A stretch of DNA of 39,812 nt from Nonomuraea corallina (GTDB taxonomy: Bacteria; Actinomycetota; Actinomycetes; Streptosporangiales; Streptosporangiaceae): positions 1 through 39,812 of the forward strand of contig NZ_JAPNNL010000050.1 of the NCBI RefSeq assembly GCF_027620315.1. The letters are read 5' to 3'. The notes below the pieces were generated by a model. It saw nothing but the letters and a program-made list of their open reading frames with translations. It did no database searches and had not been told where the DNA came from. A program made the position numbers and the translations under genes. Each line of letters begins with the position of its first letter. The first letter of the stretch is position 1. Shown piece by piece: positions 1 to 8,465 of the stretch.

Positions 1-3
1 GGG

Positions 4-870
4 TCACAGCATCGCCTTGACGGAGTCGGGGAGGGTGAACTCCGGCTCCCAGCCCAGGACGGTCCTGATCCGGGTCAGGTCGGCGCGGCTCCAGCTCACG
101 GCCGCCGAGCGGCCCGGCCCGGTCGCGTCCTCCCTGATCTCGCCGGTGAAGCCGGCCTCGGCGGCGAGCAGGCCGACCGCCTCGCGGACCGGCACGGCCC
201 GGCCGGCGCCCACGTTGAAGACCCTTTCCGGCAGGCCGGGCGCGAACGCGGCGCGCACGACCGCGCGGGCCACGTCGCGCACGTCCACGAAGTCGCGGCG
301 GGCGCCGAGCGGCCCCAGGTCGAGCCGCCGGGCCCCGTCGGCGAGCTGGTCGCGGGCCCGGCCGAGCACGCTCTCGCCGGTGAGTCCGGGCCCGACGGGG
401 TTGAACACGCGCAGCGAGGCCCCGTCGACCCGGCCGTCGGCGGCGGCCTGCTCCACCAGCAGGGTCCCGGCCAGGTGGCTGATGCCGTAGCCGGTGACGG
501 GCCGGGGCGGGTCCTGTTCGCGGGCCGAGCGGCCCGGCGGCGTGGGACCGTACTCGGCGGCCGAGCCCAGCCGGACGAACCGTGCGCCAGGGGCGGCCTC
601 GGCCACCGCCTCGATGATCACGGCGGTGGCCAGCGCGTTGCCGCGCATCAGCTCGTCGTACCCGCCGGACATCCGCCCGGCGCAGGTGATCACGACGGCC
701 GGGCGGACGGCGCGCAGCAGCACGGCCACGTCGGCGGGCCGGGCGGTGAGCAGGTCCAGGTCGGCCCGGCCGGGGCAGCGCAGGCCGGACACCCGGTCGT
801 CCCGTTCCAGCAGCTCCCTGACCTGCCGGCCCAGGAACCCCGAGGCGCCGAAGAGCAGGACGGCCGTCAT
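4..870 (-). CDS. NAD-dependent epimerase/dehydratase (extended SDR)
   Basis: This 288-residue protein belongs to the extended short-chain dehydrogenase family that modifies NDP-sugars. The N-terminus carries the Rossmann motif GASGFLG (about residues 8-14), and a later GSAAEYG segment fits the active-site serine strand. The catalytic motif reads YGISH, so the usual YxxxK lysine is a histidine. Its ATG overlaps the stop of the upstream nucleotidyltransferase gene by ATGA, so the two are translationally coupled and probably act on the same sugar nucleotide. It is the last gene of the exopolysaccharide operon inside the window; more genes may follow beyond base 1. The exact substrate cannot be read from sequence. 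The family call is firm, the specific reaction is not. Confidence 0.85.
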   Translation of the reverse strand: MTAVLLFGASGFLGRQVRELLERDDRVSGLRCPGRADLDLLTARPADVAVLLRAVRPAVVITCAGRMSGGYDELMRGNALATAVIIEAVAEAAPGARFVRLGSAAEYGPTPPGRSAREQDPPRPVTGYGISHLAGTLLVEQAAADGRVDGASLRVFNPVGPGLTGESVLGRARDQLADGARRLDLGPLGARRDFVDVRDVARAVVRAAFAPGLPERVFNVGAGRAVPVREAVGLLAAEAGFTGEIREDATGPGRSAAVSWSRADLTRIRTVLGWEPEFTLPDSVKAML

Positions 871-1601
871 CGCACCGGGTCCCCGGACGGCAGCGACGGC
901 AGCAGCTGCGGCCTGATCTCGTCGAAGCGGGCGTTGGCCTCGTCGTAGTCGTCGGGCCGGCCGATGTCGAGCCAGTAGCCGTCGAACTCGTAGATGCCCG
1001 GCGGCCGGTTCCGCGCGAGCAGGTCGAGGACGAGGTCGTCGAAGCCGAACGGGATGCCCTCGGGATACGGGGCGATGGTGCTCTTGGACAGCGCGTACAC
1101 GCCCATGCTGACCAGATAGCTGAGCAGCGGCTTCTCACGGAAACCGACGATCCGCCCGCCGCGGGCCTCCAGCACGCCGAAGTCGATCTTGACGACGCGG
1201 GGCGAGGTGGCCACGGTCAGCGGCGCGTCGGAGGCGACGTGCCGGGCCAGCAGGTCGGCGTAGTTCAGCGTGGTGAGCACGTCGCCGTTCATCACCAGGA
1301 AGTGCTCCGGCAACTGGTCCCTGATCGGGAACAGCGGCCCGATCGTGGACAGCGGGGCGTGCTCCTCGGTGAAGTCGACCGACAGCCCCCAGCGCGCGCC
1401 GTCGCCGACGAACGCCCTGATCAGGGGGCTGAGGTGGCCGACCGCCAGCGTGGCGTGGGTGAAGCCCTGGTGGGTGAGCTGCTGGAGGATGATGTCGAGG
1501 ATCGCGTACTCCTCCCCTATCGGCACCAGCGGCTTGGGCAGGGCTGAGGTGTACGGCCGCAGGCGAACCCCCTTGCCGCCCGCGAGTATGACGACGTGCA
1601 T
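867..1601 (-). CDS. sugar-phosphate nucleotidyltransferase
   Basis: The 244-residue protein has the NTP-transferase signature at its start: [13 protein letters not shown] followed by PKPLVPIGE, which bind the nucleotide and the sugar phosphate. NGDVL near residue 105 fits the metal-binding aspartate. The protein ends after the nucleotidyltransferase fold, with no C-terminal beta-helix, so it is shorter than GlmU or long RmlA. A strong ribosome binding site (AGGAGGG) sits about 7 bases before the ATG. It lies between the putative exporter and the epimerase, so it probably makes the activated sugar used by this operon. It does not look like RmlA, so it probably does not replace the truncated rmlA farther along. 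Nucleotide and sugar specificity are unknown. Confidence 0.85.
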   Translation of the reverse strand: MHVVILAGGKGVRLRPYTSALPKPLVPIGEEYAILDIILQQLTHQGFTHATLAVGHLSPLIRAFVGDGARWGLSVDFTEEHAPLSTIGPLFPIRDQLPEHFLVMNGDVLTTLNYADLLARHVASDAPLTVATSPRVVKIDFGVLEARGGRIVGFREKPLLSYLVSMGVYALSKSTIAPYPEGIPFGFDDLVLDLLARNRPPGIYEFDGYWLDIGRPDDYDEANARFDEIRPQLLPSLPSGDPVR

Positions 1602-1620
1602 GCTGGTTCCCTCCTGTTGA

Positions 1621-3033
1621 TCAGCGATACCGCTGCACGTCCCGCAGGCTGACGGCCATCAGGACGAGCAGGATGAGGAAGAAGACGAGACCGGCGACGA
1701 GGAAGAGCAGGACGTCGGCCAGGGCGGACGGGGGGCCGGGGAGCAGCGGGCGCGCCCCGGGATGGACGGCCAGGGCCAGCGCCTGCGCCGCTACCAGGTG
1801 CCGGACCTTGCCCTGGTTGGCCAGCAGGAAGGCCACGAAGTAGGCGGTCCCGACGACCACGTGCGCGGCGGCCATCACCACGCTCGCCGGGGACAGCGCG
1901 CCGGTCGCGTGCAGGAACGCCAGCGGCAGCGCCGAGAGCCCGGCCAGCGTGACCAGGCAGACGAGCACGCCCTTGGCGAGCAGCCACCGGCCGTGCGAGG
2001 TGAACTCGGCCGGGTAGCGCACCCGCCTCATCGCCGTCCTGGCGTCGTCGTCGAAGACGTGCGCCCGGTACTCCAGGATGCCCATGCCGAGGACCAGCCC
2101 GGCGCCGGCGATGGCCAGGTCGGCCCTGTCGAGTACGTACCGGGCCTCCGCCTGGAGCAGGAAGAGCGCGGTGAGCAGGCTGTAGAGGAAGGCGGGCGGC
2201 AGGCCGCGCAGGTTGGCCCGGAGCAGCGTGCGCAGCGGCGGCTCGGCGGGGGGCTCGTCCTCGCCGTCCGGGGCGGCCAGGGTGAGCAGCATCGCGGCGC
2301 CCACCACGGCGGCCACGCAGATCACGCCCAGGCAGACGGTCAGCAGGCCGACAAAGCGGTCGGCGACGCCGATGTAGCCGATCCCGGCCAGCACCGCGGG
2401 CGCCATCATCACGGCGAGCCAGGCCTCGCGCCGGTAGAAGAGCAGGATGCCGGACGCGATCTGGAACGCCAGCTGGGTGACGCAGAGCGCGATCAGCGCC
2501 ACGGGCGCGCCCCGTGCCAGGGCCAGCCCGGTGGCCATCAGGACGACGGCGCCCACGCCGGACACCAGCCCGGTGCGGAGCACCCGCCCGGCCGAGCGCG
2601 GGCAGCCCTGGCCGGTGAGCGTGTAGGCGATCTGGGCGGCGGCGCTGCCGACCACCCAGCCGATCCCGGTGGTCAGCACCAGCCCCGGCATCAGCCACTG
2701 CGCGCCCACCAGGCCGGAGGCGGCGGGCAGCAGCGCCGCGGGCAGCCCGTACAGCAGGCCGTGCAGGATCTGGGCGAGGGGCCTGGCCCGGCGCAGCGGC
2801 GCGTCGGGGACGGGCGGCACGGCCTTGCCCGCGACCCGCGAGAACGCGGTCTCGGCCAGCGAGAACACGTCCGTGTGCCCGTACCGCTCGCGGGCGATCT
2901 TGTCGTTGAGCCCTTCGCTCTCCAGGATGGCGGCCACCTGGAGCGGCTCGACGGCGCGGGCCAGGCGCGCGTCCATCGGCTCGATGAGCTGGTCGATCGG
3001 GTGCGCCTGCCCGTCGTCCCTGACCGGGGTCAC
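1621..3033 (-). CDS. polytopic membrane protein, candidate PelG-like exporter
   Basis: The gene starts at GTG 3033, where GTGA overlaps the stop of the glycosyltransferase gene; the reading frame extends further upstream but only as low-complexity arginine-rich sequence. The product is about 470 residues. Roughly residues 1-75 are soluble and contain a segment about repeated cellular forms ([20 protein letters not shown], then YGHTDVF). The rest holds about 12 hydrophobic segments, with a short acidic/proline loop ([11 protein letters not shown]) in the middle. Twelve helices, 470 residues and coupling to a PelF-like enzyme match PelG, the Wzx-like partner of PelF. That assignment rests on size, topology and position, not on a recognised motif, so it may be an unrelated membrane family. 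Confidence 0.6.
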   Translation of the reverse strand: MTPVRDDGQAHPIDQLIEPMDARLARAVEPLQVAAILESEGLNDKIARERYGHTDVFSLAETAFSRVAGKAVPPVPDAPLRRARPLAQILHGLLYGLPAALLPAASGLVGAQWLMPGLVLTTGIGWVVGSAAAQIAYTLTGQGCPRSAGRVLRTGLVSGVGAVVLMATGLALARGAPVALIALCVTQLAFQIASGILLFYRREAWLAVMMAPAVLAGIGYIGVADRFVGLLTVCLGVICVAAVVGAAMLLTLAAPDGEDEPPAEPPLRTLLRANLRGLPPAFLYSLLTALFLLQAEARYVLDRADLAIAGAGLVLGMGILEYRAHVFDDDARTAMRRVRYPAEFTSHGRWLLAKGVLVCLVTLAGLSALPLAFLHATGALSPASVVMAAAHVVVGTAYFVAFLLANQGKVRHLVAAQALALAVHPGARPLLPGPPSALADVLLFLVAGLVFFLILLVLMAVSLRDVQRYR

Positions 3034-4430
3034 GGCCGCAGCTCCGCGTACACGGCGCGGTAGTCGTCCAGCGACTGCCGGAGCGTGAAACGTTCCAGGA
3101 CGCGGCCGCGCGCGATCGCGCCGAGCCGGCGGCGCAGTGGCGCGTCCCTGAGCAGGCGCACCGCGGCCTCGGCGGCGGCGACGTGGTCGCGCGGCGGCAC
3201 GATCAGGCCGGCGTCGGCGACCGCCTCGGCGACGCCGCCGACGTTCGTGCACACCACGGTCCTGCCGCAGGCCATGGCCTCGACGACCGTGTAGGGGAAA
3301 CCCTCGGAGATGCTGGTGAGCGCGACGACGCTGCCCGCGTGGTAGGCGTCGACCGGGGTGGACACGCGGCCCTCGAACACCGCCGCGTCCTCCAGATCCA
3401 GCTCGTCGATCAGCTCCAGGCAGCTGTGGTAGTAGCTCTCGTTGCCCGCGGGCACGCCGCCGAAGATGCGCAGCCGAGCCTCCGGGATCTTGTCGCGGAC
3501 GATGGCGAACGCCCTGATCAGCGTGTGCAGGTCCTTCAGCGGGTCCACCCGGCCCATGAAGACCAGCGTCGGCACCTCGGGCTCGGTCCTGGCGAGCGGG
3601 AAGTCGTCGGGGTCGACGCCGTTGTACATGACCCGGATGCGGTCCGGGTCGGCGCCGTTGTGCAGTTGCCAGCGCCGGTTGTACGTGGAGTGCGGCGCGA
3701 TCCGGTCGGCCGCCACGTAGGAGGCCCCGGCCAGCCGGCGGAAGAAGCTGAGCAGCAGCACCCGGACCGCGTGCGAGACCGGCTCATGCACGTACTGCAG
3801 GTAGCGTTCGCGCAGGTAGACCCCGTGTTCCGAGAGCACGACCGGGGTGCCGTACCGCCACTTGGCGGCCATCGCGACGAGCATGCTGAGGCCGTTCATG
3901 GCCACGTGGGTCAGGTCGGTGCGCAGCGGCGGCTCGGCCAGCGGGCGCAGCATGTGGCCCATGAGGTCGCCGGCCACGATCGCGTCGGCCAGGTTGATGC
4001 CGTCGGTCCTGTTCCAGTACCACGCGTCCATGAGCTGGGTGAGCGAGTCGTTGGCGACCAGCGCGCCCACCAGGTCGCCGCCGTCGTGCGCGTACCTGAA
4101 GAGCGACTCCAGCACGGACAGGAACTCCTCGCTGCCCGCGCCCATGACGGCCGGGGTGAGCACGATCTGCAGGAACCGTTCGTACGCGGCGGCGAACTCC
4201 GCGCCGGGCGGGCGGCCGGACCGCCGGTGATCGCCCTTCCACAGCGGGATGGCGATCACCTGTTCCAGGTTGGGCGGCAGCTCCCACACCGGCCGCTCGC
4301 CGCCGTCCACGGTCATCGTGACGACGTCCCACCGGTAGTCCGGCATGCCCCTGATGAGCTGGTCCATCCACACGCTGACCCCGCCCATGGCGAACGGGTA
4401 GGTGCCCTCGGACACGAGCGTCACTTTCAC
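3030..4430 (-). CDS. pelF-like: PelF-like family 4 glycosyltransferase
   Basis: The start is GTG 4430, overlapping the upstream stop by GTGA, which gives 466 residues starting VKVTLVSEGTYPFAMGGVS. That glycine-rich opening (EGTYPF..GGVS) is typical of the PelF branch of GT4 enzymes. Further signs of a GT-B fold are SEHGVYLRERYLQ near residue 195, YNGVDPDDF, the donor-site strand FMGRVDPLKDLHTLIRAF, and the C-terminal EGFPYTVVEAMACG motif with its two glutamates. PelF is a cytosolic transferase that polymerises hexosamine-rich polysaccharide using UDP-sugars and works with the membrane protein PelG. Here it sits between a secreted deacetylase and a 12-helix membrane protein, which fits a Pel-like synthesis unit. 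The GT4/PelF call is strong; the polymer made is inferred. Confidence 0.88.
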   Translation of the reverse strand: MKVTLVSEGTYPFAMGGVSVWMDQLIRGMPDYRWDVVTMTVDGGERPVWELPPNLEQVIAIPLWKGDHRRSGRPPGAEFAAAYERFLQIVLTPAVMGAGSEEFLSVLESLFRYAHDGGDLVGALVANDSLTQLMDAWYWNRTDGINLADAIVAGDLMGHMLRPLAEPPLRTDLTHVAMNGLSMLVAMAAKWRYGTPVVLSEHGVYLRERYLQYVHEPVSHAVRVLLLSFFRRLAGASYVAADRIAPHSTYNRRWQLHNGADPDRIRVMYNGVDPDDFPLARTEPEVPTLVFMGRVDPLKDLHTLIRAFAIVRDKIPEARLRIFGGVPAGNESYYHSCLELIDELDLEDAAVFEGRVSTPVDAYHAGSVVALTSISEGFPYTVVEAMACGRTVVCTNVGGVAEAVADAGLIVPPRDHVAAAEAAVRLLRDAPLRRRLGAIARGRVLERFTLRQSLDDYRAVYAELRP

Positions 4431-6625
4431 GGGCGCACGCTCGCCGTGACGGTGAGCGGGACGCCCGCGGCCAGGTCGAGGTGGGCGGTCGTGTCGGTGC
4501 CGTACGCGGTCGCCCCCGGCGCGGCGGCGTTGGTGGCGAACACCTCGGCGTCGGCCGCCGCGGTGAACGTGACCGTGCCGGCGGCCCGGTCGAACACGGC
4601 CCGCACGCCGGCAAGGTCGTCGAAGTGGCCGGTGCGCCGCTCGACGTACCCGGCCAGCCCGCCCCAGTCGGGGGTGAGCAGCGGGACTCCGTAGTAGCTC
4701 TCGTACTTGGCCATCACGGCGTTCAGCCAGTCGAAGACGAGGTTCTGGCTCGCGCCGTAGTTGCGCAGGTTGCCCTGGTGGAACGTGTGCGTGTAGACCG
4801 ACCCCGACATGACGTGCTGCATGGCCACGTCGCTCTCGTGGCCGACGATCTCGGCGTAGGTCTGGTCCACGGGCCAGTACGGGAACGAGCCGTTGGGGCC
4901 GTAGTAGGAGTTGTAGAACAGCGTCTGCTCCGCCGGTGTGGTCGTGTGGTACGCGATGTTCGTCGGCCAGTCGGGCACCACCATGATCGACGGTTCGAGC
5001 GGGTGCCGGATGCCGCAGTTGAAGCAGGCGGGCCGGTGGCTGCCGAAGGACATGTTGCCGTGGAGGTACTTCACGCCCAGGTCGGCGGCCGCCTGCAGCA
5101 GGTGCGGGTTCGACGCGCCCAGGCCGTGGTCCGTCGGCGGGTCGATGTCGTTGTCCGGGTCGGGGTGGTAGACGCCCAGGCCCGAGTACTCGCCGGTCTT
5201 GAGCACGGTCGGGTCGACGGTGAAGCCGAGGGCGGCGCCTCTGGTCAGGTTGTCCTGGATCTCGGCGTGGCTGGTCGCGTAGTCGGTGTCGTTCATCTTC
5301 GGGTGCGTGAACGTGTGGTTGATCCAGGTGAAGGCGGACGCGCGGCAGCGCGAGTACGCGGTCAGCCCGTCGGACAGGAGCGGCGGCAGCAGGCACAGGG
5401 CGGGGGCGTTGGCGTCGGAGCCCTCGCCGTTGTAGGCGATGTTGAGCTTGAAGCCGCCGGCCAGCGGGTGGGCGGCGCGGAAGGCGTTCTGCAGGTTGTA
5501 GGTGATGACGGCGTCGCCGCGGCCCAGCCGGTAGCCCGGGTCGGAGTCCACGGTGCCGTCCGCGCGCAGGTGGTCGGTGTGGCTGAACCAGTCGTCGACG
5601 TCGGCGTTCAGGTAGTGCCGCCGCTCGCCCAGGAACAGGCCCCTGCTCGCCCACCGGAACAGGCCGTAGGTCAGCAGGTCGGCCTGCGGCAGGTACTGGT
5701 TGGAGGTGAAGGTCAGCGCGGCCCGCTCCCGGCCGTCGCTGGAGGTGCTGCGCACCCCGAGCACGTCCGTGCCGCTGGTGATGAGCGGGTCGGCGGCGCA
5801 CCCGGCCGCGATCGTGGCGCGGTAGACGTACGACAGCGAGATCGGCACGTTCACGCCGCCGCGCAGGTAGTCGAACATGCTCGCGCCGGCCGGGGTCAGC
5901 GCGGTGCTGATCGGCGTGTCGCCGACGCCGCCCTCACTGCCGGCCCGCAGGCAGTAGTCCTCGGGCCAGGTCCCGTACGCGGTGTAGAGCGAGACCTGCC
6001 GGACGCCGTAGTCGCGCTCGTACGCCCATAGAACGTTCCATTCGGCGGCGTCGAGGCCGCTCAGGTAGGAGCCGCCGTCCTCGTACAGCAGGCTGTTGCT
6101 GGTGAGCAGGATCGCGTTGTAGCGGCCGGTGCCGTCGGGGGCGATCAGGTCGCCGAGCGGCTCGGTCCGGCTGTGCAGGACGTCGTAGGCGGCGCCGACC
6201 CGGTCCAGCGTGGCCCTCCAGGTGTCCTCGCCCCAGTCGTTGTCGTCCAGGGCGATGACGAGGGCGCGCAGCTCCACTTGGTCGGTGGCCGCGGCGGCGA
6301 GGGCCTGCGGCGTGGTGGCGGCGCGGGTGTTCTTATGCAGCGAGACTTTGCCAGACTTTTTTGGTATTCGAGGGGGGATGTCTACCTTAGGACGGTCTAC
6401 GGGTGCGCGTAGCAGTGCGTGTCGATGTGGCTGATCTTTGGGTGTGGATTCGGCCGGTTCAGAATAGGCGGTGAATAGTCCTAAAATCAGCGTGATCGAC
6501 CCGGCCAGCGCGATCATCCTGCTGGTACGCGCCTGATTCCGATACATGGACAGCCGAAATGAACCCACTCGTATCACCCGTCTGAGCCCAGGCCCCCGAT
6601 AGCCGTAGAAATGCCGAGCAATCAC
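4427..6625 (-). CDS. Agd3/CE18-like secreted polysaccharide deacetylase
   Basis: The 732-residue protein has a basic N-terminus and one hydrophobic segment (about residues 36-56, IALAGSITLILGLFTAYS), so it is exported or membrane-anchored. A proline/lysine-rich linker follows. The N-terminal globular part (about 95-320) resembles the carbohydrate-binding region of Agd3. The catalytic part has a DDWF motif near residue 340 and an HTFTHP motif near 435, matching the metal-binding aspartate and histidines of NodB-like deacetylases. Agd3 removes acetyl groups from galactosaminogalactan; PelA does the same for Pel. The GTG at 6625 is used here; ATG 6547 is an alternative, and neither has a strong ribosome binding site. 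It heads the operon behind the SARP-type repeats. The deacetylase call is good; the Agd3 relationship is from memory of the family. Confidence 0.78.
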   Translation of the reverse strand: MIARHFYGYRGPGLRRVIRVGSFRLSMYRNQARTSRMIALAGSITLILGLFTAYSEPAESTPKDQPHRHALLRAPVDRPKVDIPPRIPKKSGKVSLHKNTRAATTPQALAAAATDQVELRALVIALDDNDWGEDTWRATLDRVGAAYDVLHSRTEPLGDLIAPDGTGRYNAILLTSNSLLYEDGGSYLSGLDAAEWNVLWAYERDYGVRQVSLYTAYGTWPEDYCLRAGSEGGVGDTPISTALTPAGASMFDYLRGGVNVPISLSYVYRATIAAGCAADPLITSGTDVLGVRSTSSDGRERAALTFTSNQYLPQADLLTYGLFRWASRGLFLGERRHYLNADVDDWFSHTDHLRADGTVDSDPGYRLGRGDAVITYNLQNAFRAAHPLAGGFKLNIAYNGEGSDANAPALCLLPPLLSDGLTAYSRCRASAFTWINHTFTHPKMNDTDYATSHAEIQDNLTRGAALGFTVDPTVLKTGEYSGLGVYHPDPDNDIDPPTDHGLGASNPHLLQAAADLGVKYLHGNMSFGSHRPACFNCGIRHPLEPSIMVVPDWPTNIAYHTTTPAEQTLFYNSYYGPNGSFPYWPVDQTYAEIVGHESDVAMQHVMSGSVYTHTFHQGNLRNYGASQNLVFDWLNAVMAKYESYYGVPLLTPDWGGLAGYVERRTGHFDDLAGVRAVFDRAAGTVTFTAAADAEVFATNAAAPGATAYGTDTTAHLDLAAGVPLTVTASVRP

Positions 6626-6653
6626 CGTCGGCAGCCTTGAGTGTGGAGAGGAA

Positions 6654-6682
6654 GGGTTTCACTCGGGTTTCAGGGGGGTTTC
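6654..6682. promoter_or_regulatory. SARP-type operator: three GGGTTTC repeats at 11-bp period
   Basis: GGGTTTC occurs perfectly at 6654, 6665 and 6676, so each copy starts exactly 11 bp after the last. Heptamer repeats on one face of the helix at 11-bp spacing are the known binding layout of SARP activators (AfsR, DnrI, ActII-ORF4). Read on the minus strand, the last GAAACCC is followed by 8 bases and then CACACT, a weak -10, which is the usual SARP geometry. This points to activation of the deacetylase operon by the divergent SARP. Confidence 0.75.
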
Positions 6683-6715
6683 CCTCACAATCAAGGCAGC
6701 GGCAAGCGCTCCCTC

Positions 6716-6721
6716 TATAAA
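6716..6721 (+). promoter_or_regulatory. possible -10 element of the SARP gene
   Basis: TATAAA lies 34 bases before the SARP start codon in an otherwise GC-rich region, a reasonable place for a -10 box. No good -35 hexamer is seen at the expected distance, so the promoter may need an activator or another sigma factor. Confidence 0.35.
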
Positions 6722-6755
6722 AGGGGGGTCGGGAACGGCACGGGAAGGGGAGCCC

Positions 6756-7574
6756 ATGCAGTTCGGAATTCTGGGGGCGCTGGAGGTGGTCTCGGACGGC
6801 CAGCGCTTACCCGTGCGCTCCGCCAAGCAGCGCACCCTGCTGGCCCTGCTGCTCTGCCACCGTGGCCGGGTGGCGCGCAGCGACGCGCTCATCGACGCCC
6901 TGTGGGGCGAGGACGCCGCCGACGCCGGGCACCGGCGGCTGCGGCTGCAGCTCTTCCGGCTCCGGCGGGCTCTCGGGCCGAAAGCGGAGATCGTCCACGA
7001 CTCGGCCGGCTACCTGCTGCGGGTGCCGCCGGCCGCGGTGGACGCGTGGCGGTTCGAGGAACTGGCCAGGGCGGGGCGGCAGGCGTTCAAGGCCGGCGCC
7101 GTCGCCAAGGGCGGCGACCTGCTGCGGACGGCGCTCGGGCTGTGGCGCGGGCCCGCCCTGTCGGGGCTGGACGACCTGCCGCTGCTCCACCACCAGGCCA
7201 CCCGCCTGGAGGAGGAACGGCTGGCCGCGCTCGCCGACCGGGTGGACGCCGACCTGCGGCTGCACCGGCACGCCGACCTCGTCGGCGAGCTGACGGCACT
7301 GGTCCGCGAGCACCCGCTGCGCGAGCGGTTCCGCGGTCAGCTCATGCTCGCGCTCTACCGCGCCGGGCGGCAGGCCGAGGCGCTGGCGGTCTACCGCGAC
7401 GGGTGGCAGATCCTGACGAGCGACCTCGGCCTGGAGCCGTCGCCGGAGCTGCGGCGGCTGGAGGCGGCCATCCTCACCAGCGACGCCTCGCTGACGGCCA
7501 CCCGGACGGTCCACCACCGGGCGGCCCGGGGTCCCGCGGCAGGCTGCCCCCACTGCACCCGCCGTCACCGCTGA
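6756..7574 (+). CDS. SARP-family transcriptional activator (BTAD)
   Basis: The 272-residue protein has the two-part layout of SARP activators: a winged-helix DNA-binding domain at about 1-95 (MQFGILGALEVVSDG, then RSAKQRTLLALLLCHRGRV, SDALIDALWG, LRLQLFRLRRALG) and a bacterial transcriptional activation domain at about 100-250 (REHPLRERFRGQLMLALYRA, GRQAEALAVYRDG). The length equals that of DnrI, with no ATPase domain. GAAGGGGAG lies just before the ATG. It diverges from the exopolysaccharide operon, and the intervening 130 bases carry three 11-bp-spaced repeats. SARPs usually switch on antibiotic clusters, so control of a polysaccharide operon would be unusual. The family call is firm; the target is inferred from position and repeats. 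Confidence 0.93.
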   Translation: MQFGILGALEVVSDGQRLPVRSAKQRTLLALLLCHRGRVARSDALIDALWGEDAADAGHRRLRLQLFRLRRALGPKAEIVHDSAGYLLRVPPAAVDAWRFEELARAGRQAFKAGAVAKGGDLLRTALGLWRGPALSGLDDLPLLHHQATRLEEERLAALADRVDADLRLHRHADLVGELTALVREHPLRERFRGQLMLALYRAGRQAEALAVYRDGWQILTSDLGLEPSPELRRLEAAILTSDASLTATRTVHHRAARGPAAGCPHCTRRHR

Positions 7575-7731
7575 CTCTGGCGGTCGTCGCCGGTGAAGCG
7601 GGTGCTGGGCCGGCCGCCGGAAACGGAGCTGGAGGCAGGGCTCCGCCGAACCATCACCTGGTACGCAAAACACCTGTAACACCCCATCCGGAGCAGCGAT
7701 ATCCCTCCTGACGACTGACGCAGGGGGCGGG

Positions 7732-8394
7732 ATGCGTGCGGTGACCAACCTGACCGTGCACGGCATCGGCCGCACCACCCGCGAGCTGGCTCCCGGCGAG
7801 GGCGACACCTGGATGAGCGTGGCGCAGTTCGAGCAGGTGGTGGACGCCGTGGCGGGACGGCCCGACGTGCGGCTCACGTTCGACGACGGCAACGCCTCCG
7901 ACGTGGAGATCGCGCTGCCGCGGCTGGTCGAGCGCGGGCTGAAGGCCGAGTTCTTCGTGCTGGCCGGGCTGCTCGGCGAGCCGGGCCGGCTGAGCTCCGA
8001 AGGGGTGCGCGAGCTGCTCGGCGCGGGCATGCGCATCGGCTCGCACGGCTGGGCCCACCGCGACTGGCGCACGCTGGGCCCTCGGGAGGCGGCCGAGGAG
8101 CTGTCGGCCGCGCACCACCTGCTGGGGCAGCTCGTCGGCGAGCCGGTGTCGCGGGTGGCGATCCCGTTCGGCTCCTACGACCGATGGGTGCTGAACAGGC
8201 TCAGGAGCATGGGCGTGACCCGCGCGTACACCAGCGACGGCGGCCGGGCCCGGCCGGGCGCCTGGCTGCAGCCGCGCACCAGCCTGCGCCACGACCTGGA
8301 CCGCGGCTGGATCACGCGGGTGCTCGACGGAGGGCTCCCGCTGCGGCGCCGGGCGGCCGAACTGGCGATGCGCCTGTACAAGCGGGTGCGCTGA
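7732..8394 (+). CDS. NodB-type polysaccharide deacetylase
   Basis: This 220-residue protein is a compact metal-dependent carbohydrate esterase of family CE4. It has motif 1 TFDDGNASD (about residues 45-53), with the catalytic and metal-binding aspartates, and motif 2 SHGWAHRDW (about 104-112), with the two metal-binding histidines. AIPFGSYD is motif 3. There is no signal peptide, so it either acts in the cytosol or is exported by another route. AGGGGG lies before the ATG. Its stop overlaps the ATG of a 23-codon ORF, which in turn overlaps the acyltransferase gene, so the three are probably translated together. The substrate is unknown, but position suggests an N-acetylated sugar in the local polysaccharide. 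Confidence 0.9.
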   Translation: MRAVTNLTVHGIGRTTRELAPGEGDTWMSVAQFEQVVDAVAGRPDVRLTFDDGNASDVEIALPRLVERGLKAEFFVLAGLLGEPGRLSSEGVRELLGAGMRIGSHGWAHRDWRTLGPREAAEELSAAHHLLGQLVGEPVSRVAIPFGSYDRWVLNRLRSMGVTRAYTSDGGRARPGAWLQPRTSLRHDLDRGWITRVLDGGLPLRRRAAELAMRLYKRVR

Positions 8395-8465
8395 TGGCCC
8401 GGGTCGCCGTGGTGATCGTCGCCCTGCTGCGCCCATCGCGCCGGATGACGGCGCTGCCCGGATGA
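8394..8465 (+). CDS. 23-residue coupled mini-ORF
   Basis: An ATG at 8394 overlaps the deacetylase stop (TGATG). The frame runs 23 codons, MARVAVVIVALLRPSRR then MTALPG, and its TGA overlaps the next gene's ATG (ATGA). The opening resembles the first strand of GT-A glycosyltransferases (VAVVIV..), so it could be a leftover of a deleted gene. It could equally be a coupling peptide that carries ribosomes from one gene to the next. No homologue is recognised. Confidence 0.4.
   Translation: MARVAVVIVALLRPSRRMTALPG

Noticed and set aside
867..1601. Nucleotidyltransferase as the missing RmlA
   Set aside because: Its motif [14 protein letters not shown] fits other sugar nucleotidyltransferases better than RmlA, and it lacks RmlA-type thymidylyltransferase signatures.
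1762..3063. 433-residue open frame on the plus strand opposite the membrane protein
   Set aside because: It is rich in R, H, G and Q with no domain, the typical shadow of a high-GC gene; the minus strand has the real helices and coupled start.
3183..4694. 503-residue plus-strand frame opposite the glycosyltransferase
   Set aside because: Low-complexity shadow frame; the PelF-like motifs are on the other strand.
4481..6031. 516-residue plus-strand frame opposite the deacetylase
   Set aside because: Repeated V/G/R/A composition with no motif; shadow of the deacetylase gene.
7655..7676. Two CACCTG hexamers upstream of the NodB-type gene as a second SARP box
   Set aside because: They are 16 bp apart, not 11, and only two copies exist.
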